A DNA stretch of 64,000 nucleotides from Gp6-AA40 sp036742665 (GCA_036742665.1 DAINQP010000001.1:12204-76203), one strand, 5' to 3'; shown: positions 33,981 through 43,205, numbered from the stretch's first letter. The notes: generated from the letters alone by a model not told the origin. A program made the numbers and translations.

Positions 33981-34161
33981 GGAATGCGGCACGACAGAGG
34001 GGACAGCGATGTGTGTGCCAGCCGGCAAGTTGTCGGTCGATCAAGCCGGCAAGCCGCGTGAGATCAAGTAATTGGACTAATAAAGGAGGGCGCCGGCGAC
34101 GAACGACCGCAACCGATGGCCCTGCGTAGATATCACCACCGGTGCCGAGATATCAGCACGC

Positions 34162-36522
34162 CTAGTCGTGAATGGGCTGGATGCCGAGCTTTCTCATACG
34201 CGACCAGACGGTCGATCGACGCATGCCCAGCAGTTTGGCGGCACCCTGTGGACCGGCCAGCACGCCGCCCGTCTCGGTCAGGGCGCGCAGGATGTGCTGC
34301 CGCTCCACGTCTTCGAGCGTCGGGAATGCGCCGCTGTCGCGCCGGTCGCGGCCAATCGCGCCGAGGTGGGCTTCGAGAATCGTCGGGCCGTCGCAAAGAA
34401 TCACCGCGCGTTCGAGCACGTTGGCCAGCTCTCTCACATTGCCGGGCCATTCGTAGGTGGTCAAGCGCGCCATCGCACTGCCGTCGATGCCGCGCACCGG
34501 TTTGCCCATGCGGCGGGCAAACTCCATAGCGAAGTGCGTCGCCAGGAGCGGCACGTCCGGTTTGCGCTCGCGCAGTGCCGGCAGATGGATCGGAAAGATG
34601 TTGAGTCGATAGAAGAGGTCCGATCGGAAGCGGCCGCGTGCAACTTCCTCTTCGACATTGCGGTTCGTGGCCGCAATCACTCGCACGTTGACTTTAGTGG
34701 GTCGCGTGCTGCCGAGCCGTTCGAACTCCTGCTCTTGCAGTACGCGCAGCAGTTTCACCTGCACCTCCGCCGATAGCTCCCCGACTTCGTCGAGAAAGAT
34801 CGTTCCGTTGTGCGCCAACTCGAAGCGGCCTTTCTTCTGCTGGACCGCGCCGGTGAACGCGCCACGCTCGTGACCAAACAGTTCGCTCTCGGCCAGGCTC
34901 GCCGGCAACGCCGCGCAGTTCACTTTGACCATCACGCCGTGCCGCCGGCGACTGAGATTGTGAATGGCTCGCGCCGTCAATTCTTTTCCGGTTCCGGTCT
35001 CGCCGAGCACGAGCACCGTGGACTCGGTGTTGGCCACCATCCCGATCGCCTTGAACACCTTGCGCATCGCCGGTGATTCGCCAACAACCTCGCCATAGCT
35101 GCGCTCCACGCTGATCTCTTCGCGCAGGTAGATGTTCTGCGATTCGAGCTCCTCGGCGCGTTTGCGATCGGTGACGTCTCGAGCGATGAAGGCCACGGCG
35201 GGGTGGCCATCCACCAGGACTCCGAGCAGTCCGGTGCGTCCTTCGAACCACCGCTCTCCAGCCAGTACGTGCAGCGAGTACTCCAAGGTCTGGCTGGTCC
35301 GCGCTTCGAGTGTCTGCTGCACCAGACGGAGATGTGCGTCCGCGATCGGCGCGGGCAGGATGTCGTGAAAACGCTGGCCCTTCATCTCTTCGGCCGCGCG
35401 ATACAGCAGATCCTCACGCGACGTCAGGATCTCGACGTACCGGCCTTCGCCGTTGACGACGAAGACCAGGTCGGGAAGCGCGTTGAGGATGGCGGCCAGA
35501 CGGTTCTCGCTGCGTTCGAGATCCGCGGTGCGCGCCATGACGCGATCCTCGAGCTCATTGGCATAGCGCTCCACTCGTTCACGAAGCTGTGCCTGACGGA
35601 TCGCCACGGCAAGCGTGCTGGCCACTTCCTGCGCGATCTCGATGGAGCGTCGATCGAAGGTGTGCTCATCTGACGAGGTCACGTTCAGCACGCCGATCAA
35701 ATCGGCGTCGGCGAGCAGCGGCACGTGCATCGTTGACGAGCGGCTGGCCACCAGCGTGTCGCTCAGATGATGCGGCGGGCCGAGACTGCGCAAGCTCCCG
35801 ACCAGCCCCGCCTGCAGCTCCTCGCGCACGCCAAAGGCTTCGATCGGCACGACCGCGCCATCAATCGGCTGCACCTCTCCCGCGGCGTCCCCGGGGGCCC
35901 ACGAGGCGATGATCGTCCCCGTGCCGCGCGGGAGGTCGAACACGGCGACGCTGGCGCGGCTGCACGGAATCAGCTCCTGCAGGTGGCGCAATGTCGCTTC
36001 GGCGATTTGTTGCGGCGACCGCGTGCCGAGGATGTCGAGGTGGATGTCGTGGAGTACCTGCAGGCGCCGATTGTATTGGCGCAGCGCCTGGCTGGCTCGC
36101 TCACGTTCCGTGACGTCGCGCTGAATACCGAAATGGCCGGTAATCCGGCCGGCCGCATCGTAGAAACAGAGGTAGTCGCCCTCGATCCTGATCGGCGTTC
36201 CGTCCACTCGCCGTTCGTCGGTCTCGACGTGCAGGCGACCGCGGTCGAAAAATTCGCGCCACACGCGACGGCCATGTGCCAGATCGTGGCGAAAGAGATC
36301 TTTGGGCGTCGTCCCCAGAAACGACTCGCGCGTCGCGCCGTACTGCGCGAGCATCGCGTCATTCACTTTTGTCACGCGCTGGTGCTCGAAGACGTAGTCG
36401 AGCACGCGCTCCTTGTCGACCGAGTCGTCCCATACCACGGGCTCATCGATCATCATGAAGAAGAAGCCGTCGAGCGACTGCGAAAAGAAGAGCTCGAGGC
36501 GATCGTCCGCGTTCATCGTCAT
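34162..36522 (-). CDS. Sigma-54-dependent activator with PAS-GAF-PAS sensory part
   Basis: 786 residues. An N-terminal PAS (LELFFSQSLDGFFFMMID to FGIQRDVTERERA), a GAF domain (residues 190-340) and a second PAS (RLAAILNALPDLVFVVNGEG to DVTDRKRAEELES) precede an AAA+ domain. That domain has Walker A GETGTGKE, the sigma-54 contact ESELFGHERGAFTGA, Walker B IFLDEVGEL and the arginine-finger region FRSDLFYRLN. The Fis-type HTH at the end reads GGPQGAAKLLGMRRSTVWSR-like. It would activate promoters with a -24/-12 element in response to a small-molecule or redox signal. Start is uncertain among 36537, 36522 and 36516. It diverges from the TPR/DUF2914 gene. Confidence 0.93.
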   Translation of the reverse strand: MTMNADDRLELFFSQSLDGFFFMMIDEPVVWDDSVDKERVLDYVFEHQRVTKVNDAMLAQYGATRESFLGTTPKDLFRHDLAHGRRVWREFFDRGRLHVETDERRVDGTPIRIEGDYLCFYDAAGRITGHFGIQRDVTERERASQALRQYNRRLQVLHDIHLDILGTRSPQQIAEATLRHLQELIPCSRASVAVFDLPRGTGTIIASWAPGDAAGEVQPIDGAVVPIEAFGVREELQAGLVGSLRSLGPPHHLSDTLVASRSSTMHVPLLADADLIGVLNVTSSDEHTFDRRSIEIAQEVASTLAVAIRQAQLRERVERYANELEDRVMARTADLERSENRLAAILNALPDLVFVVNGEGRYVEILTSREDLLYRAAEEMKGQRFHDILPAPIADAHLRLVQQTLEARTSQTLEYSLHVLAGERWFEGRTGLLGVLVDGHPAVAFIARDVTDRKRAEELESQNIYLREEISVERSYGEVVGESPAMRKVFKAIGMVANTESTVLVLGETGTGKELTARAIHNLSRRRHGVMVKVNCAALPASLAESELFGHERGAFTGAVQQKKGRFELAHNGTIFLDEVGELSAEVQVKLLRVLQEQEFERLGSTRPTKVNVRVIAATNRNVEEEVARGRFRSDLFYRLNIFPIHLPALRERKPDVPLLATHFAMEFARRMGKPVRGIDGSAMARLTTYEWPGNVRELANVLERAVILCDGPTILEAHLGAIGRDRRDSGAFPTLEDVERQHILRALTETGGVLAGPQGAAKLLGMRRSTVWSRMRKLGIQPIHD

Positions 36523-36567
36523 CGCGTGAGCGCCCATAGTATGACCGTTTACAATGGACCGGTGGCG

Positions 36568-37965
36568 ATGCCCAAGGTCAACGATTTCCGCTCGATCGTG
36601 CAGGGAGTCGAACAAGCTGAAGCGCATGGTGACCATGTCACGGCCGAACGGCTGTTACGCCAAGCGCTTGCTCTGCAGGAGGCGACCGTCGGCCCGAATC
36701 ATCCGGACGTCGCCAACATCCTCAACAACCTGGCGATTGTCTGCGAACTCAACGGCAAGCTGACCGACGCAGAGGCGTGCTACCGGCGCGCCTACGCTAT
36801 TGCCACGTCGAGCTTGCCCGCCAACGATCCGTTCGTCACGACGAGCCTGGAGAACCTCGAGCAGTTTTGTATGGCCCGCGGCGTCGCCTTGAAGGAGACG
36901 CCGCCAGTCGCTTCGTCGCCTGCGCCAACGGCGTTGTTTGCGCCGGCACCATCTGCCTCATCGGTGCCACTCCCGTCGGCTTCATCGGTGCCGCCACCGT
37001 CGGCTTCATCGGTGCCGCCACCGGCCGCTTCATCGATGCCGCGACCGACGGCTTCATCGGCGCCGCCGCCACGGCCTACCGCACCACCATCCGGCGCAGG
37101 GCCACCGAAGCCCACCGCGCCGAGAGCCGCCGCGCCGCCGCGACCGGCACCGCCACCGTCGCTTGACGACTTTCCATTGCGCTCGTCATCCGCGATACCG
37201 GTAACACCGCGAACGCTCGGCGCGCCAGCGGCGACTCGTGAGCCGTCACGCGTACCAGCCATCGCAGCCACGCTCGCGGTGCTATTTCTGCTGCTCGTCG
37301 CCGGATGGTACGTGCTCAATTCGAATCGGTCACGGGAACGCACCGCGTCAACGACCGCGCCGTCGACAAGTGCGCCGCCGCTGCCATCAACAGGTGCGGT
37401 ACCACCAGCTGCGTCATCGCAAGCGCCACCGCCTGCATCATCGCAGGCGCCACCGCCTGCGTCATCGCAGGCGCCACCGCCTGCGCCGGCAGGATCCGCA
37501 CCACAGCCCCAGCCCGCGCCCGCCGAAACAGCAGCCGCGGCTCCGGTGTCCGAGCCCGTCGCGCCGCCGCCATCGCCGGCGCCGGCGGATCCCGAACCCG
37601 CCGCTCGCGAACGCCCGGCCGCAACGACTCGCAAATCACCGACCACGGTATTGACTGCCGAAGTGTGCCGAAGCCTGACCCGGACCGGCGCGTGGACCTG
37701 CGCCCCCGCGACCGGCGCGCAAGATCCCGGCGTCATGTACTTCTACACGCGCGTCGCGTCGCCACGCGACACCACCATTGAGCATCGCTGGTACCGTGAC
37801 GAGAGACTCGAGCAGACGGTCCCGCTTCGCATCCGCGCGAATCCGAGCGGCTTCCGTACCTACAGCCAGACTCGCATCAGCGCCAACCGCGCAGGTAAAT
37901 GGAAGGTCGAGGTGCGATCGCAGGACGGCGAACTGCTCGACGAGAAGACCTTCGCCGTTCGCTGA
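36568..37965 (+). CDS. TPR protein with repeat-rich linker, one membrane helix and DUF2914 domain
   Basis: 465 residues. Residues 10-110 are TPR units of the kinesin-light-chain type (ERLLRQALALQEATVGPNHP, DVANILNNLAIVCELNGK). A Pro/Ala/Ser linker with five 8-residue repeats leads to a membrane helix (VPAIAATLAVLFLLLVAGWY). A second linker (three copies of SSQAPPPA) leads to a C-terminal domain (GVMYFYTRVASPRDTTIEHR, then WYRDERLEQTVPL, FRTYSQTRISANRAGKWKVE) that fits DUF2914. The N-terminus would be cytoplasmic and the DUF2914 part periplasmic. Start at 36568; ATG 36541 is possible, but a TACAAT-like -10 lies between them. Confidence 0.85.
   Translation: MPKVNDFRSIVQGVEQAEAHGDHVTAERLLRQALALQEATVGPNHPDVANILNNLAIVCELNGKLTDAEACYRRAYAIATSSLPANDPFVTTSLENLEQFCMARGVALKETPPVASSPAPTALFAPAPSASSVPLPSASSVPPPSASSVPPPAASSMPRPTASSAPPPRPTAPPSGAGPPKPTAPRAAAPPRPAPPPSLDDFPLRSSSAIPVTPRTLGAPAATREPSRVPAIAATLAVLFLLLVAGWYVLNSNRSRERTASTTAPSTSAPPLPSTGAVPPAASSQAPPPASSQAPPPASSQAPPPAPAGSAPQPQPAPAETAAAAPVSEPVAPPPSPAPADPEPAARERPAATTRKSPTTVLTAEVCRSLTRTGAWTCAPATGAQDPGVMYFYTRVASPRDTTIEHRWYRDERLEQTVPLRIRANPSGFRTYSQTRISANRAGKWKVEVRSQDGELLDEKTFAVR
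36958..37077 (+). repeat. Five 24-bp coding tandem repeats
   Basis: Units starting tcatcggtgcc at 36958, 36982, 37006, 37030 and 37054 encode an 8-residue Pro/Ser/Ala module in the linker of the TPR protein. The last units have drifted. Confidence 0.9.
37411..37482 (+). repeat. Three 24-bp coding tandem repeats
   Basis: Three near-identical units starting at 37411, 37435 and 37459 encode the SSQAPPPA module in the second linker of the same gene. They are more alike than the upstream set, so probably younger. Confidence 0.92.
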
Positions 37966-37966
37966 C

Positions 37967-38836
37967 CTACGGCACTTTGTCGAGGCCTTCGGTCAATTCG
38001 ATGTACGTTCCCCACGGATCGGTGATGAACGCAATCGAAATCCCCAGCGCCGGGACCGGCGTGTAGGGTCGATCCAGCTTGATGCCCTGTGCCTCGAGCT
38101 TCTTGACGAACGCTTCGAGACCCTTCACTTCAAAGCCGATGTGATCGATCACGCGTCCGCGGGTGCCGGCGACCGGTGTCGATGATGGCGAGATGCTAAG
38201 CCCAATGCCGGGCAAATCCGATCCGATGATGCCGTTGGTCGCCGCGGCGCGCGACTTCGAGCCAAACGTCTTCACGTACCACGCCTGCACGTCCTCGGGT
38301 TTCTGGCTGAAGAAGTGCACGTGGTGACTGACGATGGGCATTGTCTGTTTCTTGATCTCGACGATCTCGACCTTGATGTCGTCGGGACCAATGACGTACG
38401 CGATGCCCGACACATCGCCGCCGCTCGTGAGACCGATGTCGTCCTGGACCTTCACCGTCGGTGGCGCCTCGGACGCGGTAATCATCTTGTAGCCGCCGGC
38501 CTTCAGCTTGTCGACGGTCTGCCGCAGGTTGGGAACGGAGAAGCCGATGTGATTCACCGTGCTCCCCCGGCTCCCAGCTGTCGGCATCCCCGGGTTCATG
38601 AACAGCAGCGCGTTCGGGAACTTGACGATCTCCCGATTCTGCGTGCCGATCGTGATGGCCGTACCACCAAGCGTATCGACCCAGAACTTCTTGTGATCGG
38701 CAACGTTGGTGACCACAAGGTGGTGATGGCCATATACGATCGGCCCGTCCTTGGCCGCGAGCAGCTGCGCGTGAGCGCGCGGAGCCGGCGCGAGCACCAG
38801 AATGCCGACGGCAAACAGAGTACGCATGCGATTCAT
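37967..38836 (-). CDS. Exported two-domain VOC (glyoxalase-fold) protein
   Basis: 289 residues with a signal peptide (RTLFAVGILVLAPAPRAHAQ). Two VOC modules follow: YGHHHLVVTNVADHKKFWVD to VIGPDDIKVEIVEI, and SHHVHFFSQKPEDVQAWYVK to ITDPWGTYIELTEG. The metal-ligand positions are occupied by His in the first strand of each module (HHHLVV, HHVHFF) and by Glu at the end (KVEIVE, YIELTE), with NHIGF and DHIGFEV between. VOC enzymes include glyoxalases, dioxygenases and thiol transferases; export of one is uncommon. It converges with the DUF2914 gene, one base apart. Confidence 0.88.
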   Translation of the reverse strand: MNRMRTLFAVGILVLAPAPRAHAQLLAAKDGPIVYGHHHLVVTNVADHKKFWVDTLGGTAITIGTQNREIVKFPNALLFMNPGMPTAGSRGSTVNHIGFSVPNLRQTVDKLKAGGYKMITASEAPPTVKVQDDIGLTSGGDVSGIAYVIGPDDIKVEIVEIKKQTMPIVSHHVHFFSQKPEDVQAWYVKTFGSKSRAAATNGIIGSDLPGIGLSISPSSTPVAGTRGRVIDHIGFEVKGLEAFVKKLEAQGIKLDRPYTPVPALGISIAFITDPWGTYIELTEGLDKVP

Positions 38837-38848
38837 GAAGACCTCTGA

Positions 38849-38870
38849 AGGCGGGTCTGAAGACCCGCCT
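38849..38870. repeat. CTTCAG-centre hairpin (copy 1)
   Basis: Read on the minus strand, 10-bp arms aggcgggtct and agacccgcct flank a TC centre (tcTTCAga core). It lies between the VOC gene and the upstream lectin-like gene, both minus, 5-6 bases past the latter's stop. It may terminate that gene. Confidence 0.8.
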
Positions 38871-38875
38871 TTCGG

Positions 38876-39550
38876 TTAATTCGCGGCGAAGCAGTACAGG
38901 TATCCGTTGCCACCCGTGGCGACGAGATTCGCCTGCGAGCACCCGCGCGACGGATGCGCATTGTTCCATGACGAGCCCGTGGCACCACGGCCCATGCGAT
39001 CAACGTGGCCGAGTTGTGCCGCGCCCATGCCGTCGGTGGCGGCCGTCCAATTCGAGCACGTTGCCGGGCTGCCGTCAGCGGCCATCGCCAGCGTGCCATC
39101 GGACTGCGAACCAGTCAGGATGTCGTGCTGGTTCGGTGTGTCGCCGACGCCGTTGACGACGGTCCCCTTCTCGGTCAGCGCCGTGTCCTTCTTCAGGTTG
39201 TTGTTGTCGGAGTGCAGGTCCTCCACGCTCTTGGCGATGACCACACCCTTCACGTTCATCCACGGTCCCTTGCCGATCCGATCCTTCGCGTTAACGGCCG
39301 GCTGTCCCGCCGCCGCCGCAGCGCTGATGTACGCGCGCCACATGCGGTTGCCCGCACCAGCGGCAGCGGCCAGGTTCTGACAGATCTTGTCCGCGCCAGC
39401 GACGCCGCCGAGATTCGCGCCGTTGCCTGACCCCGCGCTGGTGACAAAGAACGACATCTGATTCTGCTGCGCCGACACGTGGAACGACGCAACCGCGGTC
39501 AGCGTCATGACCACGACGGCAACGGCCAACCACTGAATTCGTGTACTCAT
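38876..39550 (-). CDS. Secreted lectin-like (DUF1554/C-type-lectin-fold) protein
   Basis: 224 residues. The start at 39550 has an AGGAG ribosome site eight bases upstream and a signal sequence (WLAVAVVVMTLTAVASFHVS then AQQ). The domain SFFVTSAGSGNGANLGGVAG, ADKICQNLAAAAGAGNRMWR, AYIS, then CSNWTAATDG and GCSQANLVATGGNGYLYCFA has the Cys spacing and 'MWRAY' pattern of DUF1554/collagen-NC10-like C-type lectin folds. It is probably a secreted binding protein. The ligand is unknown. It follows a PQQ sugar dehydrogenase gene on the same strand. Confidence 0.82.
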   Translation of the reverse strand: MSTRIQWLAVAVVVMTLTAVASFHVSAQQNQMSFFVTSAGSGNGANLGGVAGADKICQNLAAAAGAGNRMWRAYISAAAAAGQPAVNAKDRIGKGPWMNVKGVVIAKSVEDLHSDNNNLKKDTALTEKGTVVNGVGDTPNQHDILTGSQSDGTLAMAADGSPATCSNWTAATDGMGAAQLGHVDRMGRGATGSSWNNAHPSRGCSQANLVATGGNGYLYCFAAN

Positions 39551-39568
39551 TTGGATACTCCTGGCTAA

Positions 39569-39642
39569 GACCGCTATGCGCCTCATCTCGTGACTTGTGG
39601 TGGCGGCCGCCGCATAGCGGTCCTCGGCGCGCGAAGCGCGCC
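39569..39642. terminator. Two adjacent hairpins between tandem minus-strand genes
   Basis: A perfect 12-bp pair (gaccgctatgcg at 39569-39580, cgcatagcggtc at 39611-39622) encloses a 30-base loop. Next to it is a ggcgcgc-gaa-gcgcgcc hairpin (39626-39642). They lie between the stop of the sugar dehydrogenase (39678) and the start of the lectin-like gene (39550). They may end transcription of the first or structure the leader of the second. Confidence 0.5.
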
Positions 39643-39677
39643 AAGAGATACTGGCAGCCAGCCACGGGCTCTGACAA

Positions 39678-40907
39678 TCACGGAGTAGTGGCCGTGGCTG
39701 GCTCGAGCCTCAACAGCGCCCCATCATCTTCATCCGTGACGACGTAGATTAGGCCGTCAGGACCCTGCCGCACGTCGCGAATTCGCTGATGCAGTTCGGT
39801 CAGCAGCGTTTCGCGGCGCAACTCCTCCATCTTGTCGGTGATCACCACACGCTCGAGGCCGCCGGTGCGCGGCACCTCTCCGCGGCGCGCGCTGCCGACG
39901 AACAGATTCCCTTTCCAGGACGGAAACCGATCGCCGGTGTAGACCATCATTCCGGTCGGCGCGATCGACGGAATCCACAATATGAGCGGCTGCTCAATGC
40001 CCGGTGCAAGTGGCGACTCAGACCAGCGCGGTCCTTCGTACGTGCGACCGTAACTCCACTTCGGCCATCCGTAATTGCGGCCAGGCAGGATCACGTTGAC
40101 CTCGTCGCCGCCATTCGGACCGTGCTCCGCAGTCAGCACCATACCCGTGATCGGATGAATCGTCAGGCCGAGCTGATCGCGATGGCCCATCGAGAACACT
40201 TCCGGCCGGTATCCCGCTTTCCCAACAAACGGATTGTCCGGAGGCACCGTCCCGTCGTCACGCAAGCGCAGCACCTTGCCATACACGGAGTTGGTGTCTT
40301 GCGCCTGCTCGCCGAACGGCGCACCGGTCGTGATGTAGACAAACCCGTCAGGGCCGAACGCGAGCCGCGAACCGCTCGCGCCGTTGTTCCAGTTGCCAAC
40401 GAAGAGATCCTGAACGTTCGTAAGGGCCTTGCCGTCGAACGTGCCGCGTGCGAGCACGATCGCGCTTTGGCGCTGCTGCGGGTTCGTCGGGCTGACGTCT
40501 CCAGCCTTGTTGTAGGTAAAGTAGATCAACCCGTTGGTTGCGAACTTCGGGTGCAGCGCGATCTCGTGGAGACCGCCGGTCCGGAAGGTCGGCATCTGCG
40601 GAAGGCCAGCCACGGGGTCCGCATTCAGCTTGGGATGGGCGCCCGTTGCGTCGTGGACGACGCGCAGCCGCACGCCCCGCTCGGTCACGAGCGCATCACC
40701 ATTCGGCAGAAACGCCAGGCTGAACGGATGCGCCAGTCCTCTGGCGACGATCGTGACCTTCAGCCGATGCTGCTCGGCCGTATCGAAGGAGTATGGTCCG
40801 GCAGTCAGCGTGACCGGGACGATGCCGATCTGCGGCTGGCCCTGCTGGGCGACGAGGATCGCTGAGACAGCGGTGAGCATCACCGCACCGACAAAAGAAC
40901 GCGTCAT
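39678..40907 (-). CDS. PQQ-dependent sugar dehydrogenase (second copy)
   Basis: 409 residues, starting at 40907 with a signal peptide (SFVGAVMLTAVSAILVAQQG). It is the same six-bladed family as the gene at 5021: HPFSLAFLPNGDALVTERGV, GGLHEIALHPKFATNGLIYF, GSRLAFGPDGFVYITTGAPF, LRDDGTVPPDNPFVGKAGYR, SMGHRDQLGLTIHPITG, EHGPNGGDEVNVILPGRNYG and the end QRIRDVRQGPDGLIYVVTDE. The two are diverged paralogues, so they may have different substrates. It lacks the Gly/Gln-rich linker of the first copy. It diverges from the ABC exporter at 41063. Confidence 0.93.
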   Translation of the reverse strand: MTRSFVGAVMLTAVSAILVAQQGQPQIGIVPVTLTAGPYSFDTAEQHRLKVTIVARGLAHPFSLAFLPNGDALVTERGVRLRVVHDATGAHPKLNADPVAGLPQMPTFRTGGLHEIALHPKFATNGLIYFTYNKAGDVSPTNPQQRQSAIVLARGTFDGKALTNVQDLFVGNWNNGASGSRLAFGPDGFVYITTGAPFGEQAQDTNSVYGKVLRLRDDGTVPPDNPFVGKAGYRPEVFSMGHRDQLGLTIHPITGMVLTAEHGPNGGDEVNVILPGRNYGWPKWSYGRTYEGPRWSESPLAPGIEQPLILWIPSIAPTGMMVYTGDRFPSWKGNLFVGSARRGEVPRTGGLERVVITDKMEELRRETLLTELHQRIRDVRQGPDGLIYVVTDEDDGALLRLEPATATTP

Positions 40908-41062
40908 ATAGAAGGGCGATTCTATCGCCTGTGCACGCCGCCTCCAACCGCCTCCGCCAAGGCTACGGCGGTCCGCCGTAGATTGACGCGAAGGCGGAAG
41001 AACAGGACCCGGACTACGCCGACCGTGCCGGATAATATCGACATTCGTCCGCCTGCCACTGC

Positions 41063-43009
41063 ATGAACAAGCCGACCGACCGACGTGGCCGTCACGCGCG
41101 CTCGTCACGACAGCGTTACAAGCACTTCGTTCGCGACTACCGCGACCGCCGGCTCGATCACCGCACGGACGAAGCCAGCGGCAAGCGGCCGATGGCGGAA
41201 GGCGGGAGGGCTGCGAGCGGCCAGACCGTAGAGGAGAAGCCGCCGCTCCTGGGCGGCAAACGGCGCGAGTACATCCGCGAGTATCTGCGCTGGCTCCGGC
41301 TCTTCGCGCTCGCGCTCATCGGCACCGGGCTGCAGATGGTCGAGCCGCTGTTCATGCGGTTCATCATCGACCGCGTCCTGCTGAACACCGCACTTGATAC
41401 CGCGACGCGGCTGAATCGTCTCAACCTGGCCGGCGTCACGTTCCTCGCGGTCATCATCCTCGCGTCGCTCGTCGGCATCATGCGCGACTACCGCCAGCGG
41501 CTGCTCAATACCCAGGTGATGCTGTCGCTGCGGCGCTCGCTGTTCGACCGGCTGCTGCATCTGCCGCTGCCCAGGCTGTGGGACATGAAGACCGGCGGCA
41601 TCCTCTCACGCCTCACCGGCGACGTGGACACCACGACCGGCCTGCTGCAAGGCGCCATCGTCTCGCCAACGATCTCGTTCATCCGGTTGTTCATTGCGAT
41701 CGGTGTGCTGCTGGCCTTGAACTGGCGGCTGGCGATCATGGCGATGCTGGTGATCCCCGCCGCGATGATCATCAGCTTCGTCTTCGCGCGGCGCATCCGG
41801 CCGATCTATCGAGCCGTCCGCAAGGACGTCGAGGAGATCGACGGCCGCGTCGGCGAAACCTTCTCGGGTATTCGCGTCGTGCGAGCGTTCGGGCGCGAGA
41901 AACGCGAGCTGCTCGACTACATGCGCGGCCGGCACACGGTGCTGCGCAAGGAGCTGTTCGCGCAACGCCGCGAGCTGTTCCTGTGGGCGGGCTGGAGCCT
42001 GCTCGTCTCGTCGGTCAACGTTGTCATCACATGGTTCGGCGGCTATCTGAACATCGTCGCGAGCGCCTCGATCGGCGACCTCATGGCGTTCCAGTGGTAC
42101 ATGTTCCTGCTCCTCAACCCGGTCTGGAGCATCGTCAATTCGTTTTCCGAACTGCAGCGATCACTGGCCGCGATGGAACGGGTGTTCGAGGTACTGTCGA
42201 TGCCGGCAGACAAACCCGATCGGCCCGATGCACAGCTGGCCCCGCGCGTGGTCGATGAGATCGCGCTGGAGCATGTCGAGTTCGAATACCGCGAGGGACG
42301 GCCGGTCATCCGCGATTTCAACATCACGGTGCCAGGCGGTTCCGTCGTCGCGCTCGTGGGACGAAGCGGCGCGGGCAAGACGACGGTCACCGACCTGGTG
42401 GCGCGCTTCCACGATCCGACCAAGGGGCGGATTCTGGTGAACGGCTTGGACATCCGCAACTTCAGACTGGCGTCGTACCGCAGCCTGCTCGCAATCGTGC
42501 AGCAGGACGTGTTCCTGTTCGACGGGTCGGCGCGCGACAACATCGCGTATGGCCGCCACAACGCGAGCGCTGCGGAGGTTGAGGACGCGGCACGGCGCGC
42601 CAACGCGCATGAGTTCATCGAGAAGCTGCCCGAGGGTTACGATACCTTCGTCGGCGAGCGAGGCGTGAAGCTGTCCGGCGGCCAGCAGCAGCGACTGGCA
42701 ATCGCGCGCGCGATTCTCGCGTCGCCGCAAATCCTCATCCTCGACGAAGCCACCAGCAACTTGGACACCGAGAGCGAGCAACTCATTCAGGCGTCAATGG
42801 CGGAACTGCTTGCCGGCCGCACAACATTCGTCATCGCACATCGCCTCTCGACCGTGCGCCGCGCGAATCTGATCCTGCTCATGGAAGACGGCCGCATCAT
42901 CGAGCGCGGGACGCACGAGGAACTCATGGCGGCGCGAGCGATGTATTACGAGATGGTGTTGAGGCAGGCCGAGTCGGCGGGCGAGAGCGTCGAGGCGATG
43001 CTCAGGTAG
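41063..43009 (+). CDS. ABC exporter (fused membrane and ATPase domains, MsbA/MdlB type)
   Basis: 648 residues. A basic 80-residue N-terminal extension precedes six membrane helices (FALALIGTGLQMVEPLFMRF, GVTFLAVIILASLVGIM, FIRLFIAIGVLLALNWRLAI, MAMLVIPAAMIISFVFA and two later ones). The ATPase domain has Walker A GRSGAGKTT near residue 433, the Q-loop VQQDVFLF, the signature LSGGQQQR near 537, Walker B ILILDEATSNLD and the H-loop VIAHRLST. It works as a homodimer to export lipid, peptide or drug; the substrate is unknown. No ribosome site is visible at the ATG, so a later start remains possible. Confidence 0.94.
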   Translation: MNKPTDRRGRHARSSRQRYKHFVRDYRDRRLDHRTDEASGKRPMAEGGRAASGQTVEEKPPLLGGKRREYIREYLRWLRLFALALIGTGLQMVEPLFMRFIIDRVLLNTALDTATRLNRLNLAGVTFLAVIILASLVGIMRDYRQRLLNTQVMLSLRRSLFDRLLHLPLPRLWDMKTGGILSRLTGDVDTTTGLLQGAIVSPTISFIRLFIAIGVLLALNWRLAIMAMLVIPAAMIISFVFARRIRPIYRAVRKDVEEIDGRVGETFSGIRVVRAFGREKRELLDYMRGRHTVLRKELFAQRRELFLWAGWSLLVSSVNVVITWFGGYLNIVASASIGDLMAFQWYMFLLLNPVWSIVNSFSELQRSLAAMERVFEVLSMPADKPDRPDAQLAPRVVDEIALEHVEFEYREGRPVIRDFNITVPGGSVVALVGRSGAGKTTVTDLVARFHDPTKGRILVNGLDIRNFRLASYRSLLAIVQQDVFLFDGSARDNIAYGRHNASAAEVEDAARRANAHEFIEKLPEGYDTFVGERGVKLSGGQQQRLAIARAILASPQILILDEATSNLDTESEQLIQASMAELLAGRTTFVIAHRLSTVRRANLILLMEDGRIIERGTHEELMAARAMYYEMVLRQAESAGESVEAMLR

Positions 43010-43021
43010 TCACATATTTCA

Positions 43022-43082
43022 CCGACTTCACATGCCACGCGTGCCTACGACACACGGCGGCACCGAGGCACCGAGGTGAGAA
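43022..43082 (-). repeat. Dispersed repeat, copy A (inverted relative to copy B)
   Basis: Read on the minus strand it contains acctcggtgcctcggtgcc, then gtgtgtcg and, after a short gap, gtgaagtcgg. The same ordered words occur on the plus strand at 49013-49072. The rest of the 196-base gap holds the hairpin at 43187 and no gene. Confidence 0.6.
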
Positions 43083-43186
43083 CGATCATCCTCGCGTGAC
43101 TATGCCTCCGCACGATACGCGGAGGCGCGAAGACGCCGAGCAATCGAACGAGCAGCCGTGGGCAGTCCCACGGCGATCCATTCAAC

Positions 43187-43204
43187 GCCCGCCTGAAGGC
43201 GGAC
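43187..43204. repeat. CTTCAG-centre hairpin (copy 2)
   Basis: Read on the minus strand it is gtccgccttcaggcgggc, preceded by tacgta. Six perfect pairs (43189-43194 with 43197-43202) form the stem, with one mismatch outside them. It lies just past the uvrA stop. Confidence 0.8.
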
Positions 43205-43205
43205 A

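Noticed and set aside
35767..36540. Plus-strand extension of the TPR gene across the sigma-54 gene
   Set aside because: It lies opposite the sensory domains of the activator and has no TPR or signal features. The TPR protein begins near 36568.
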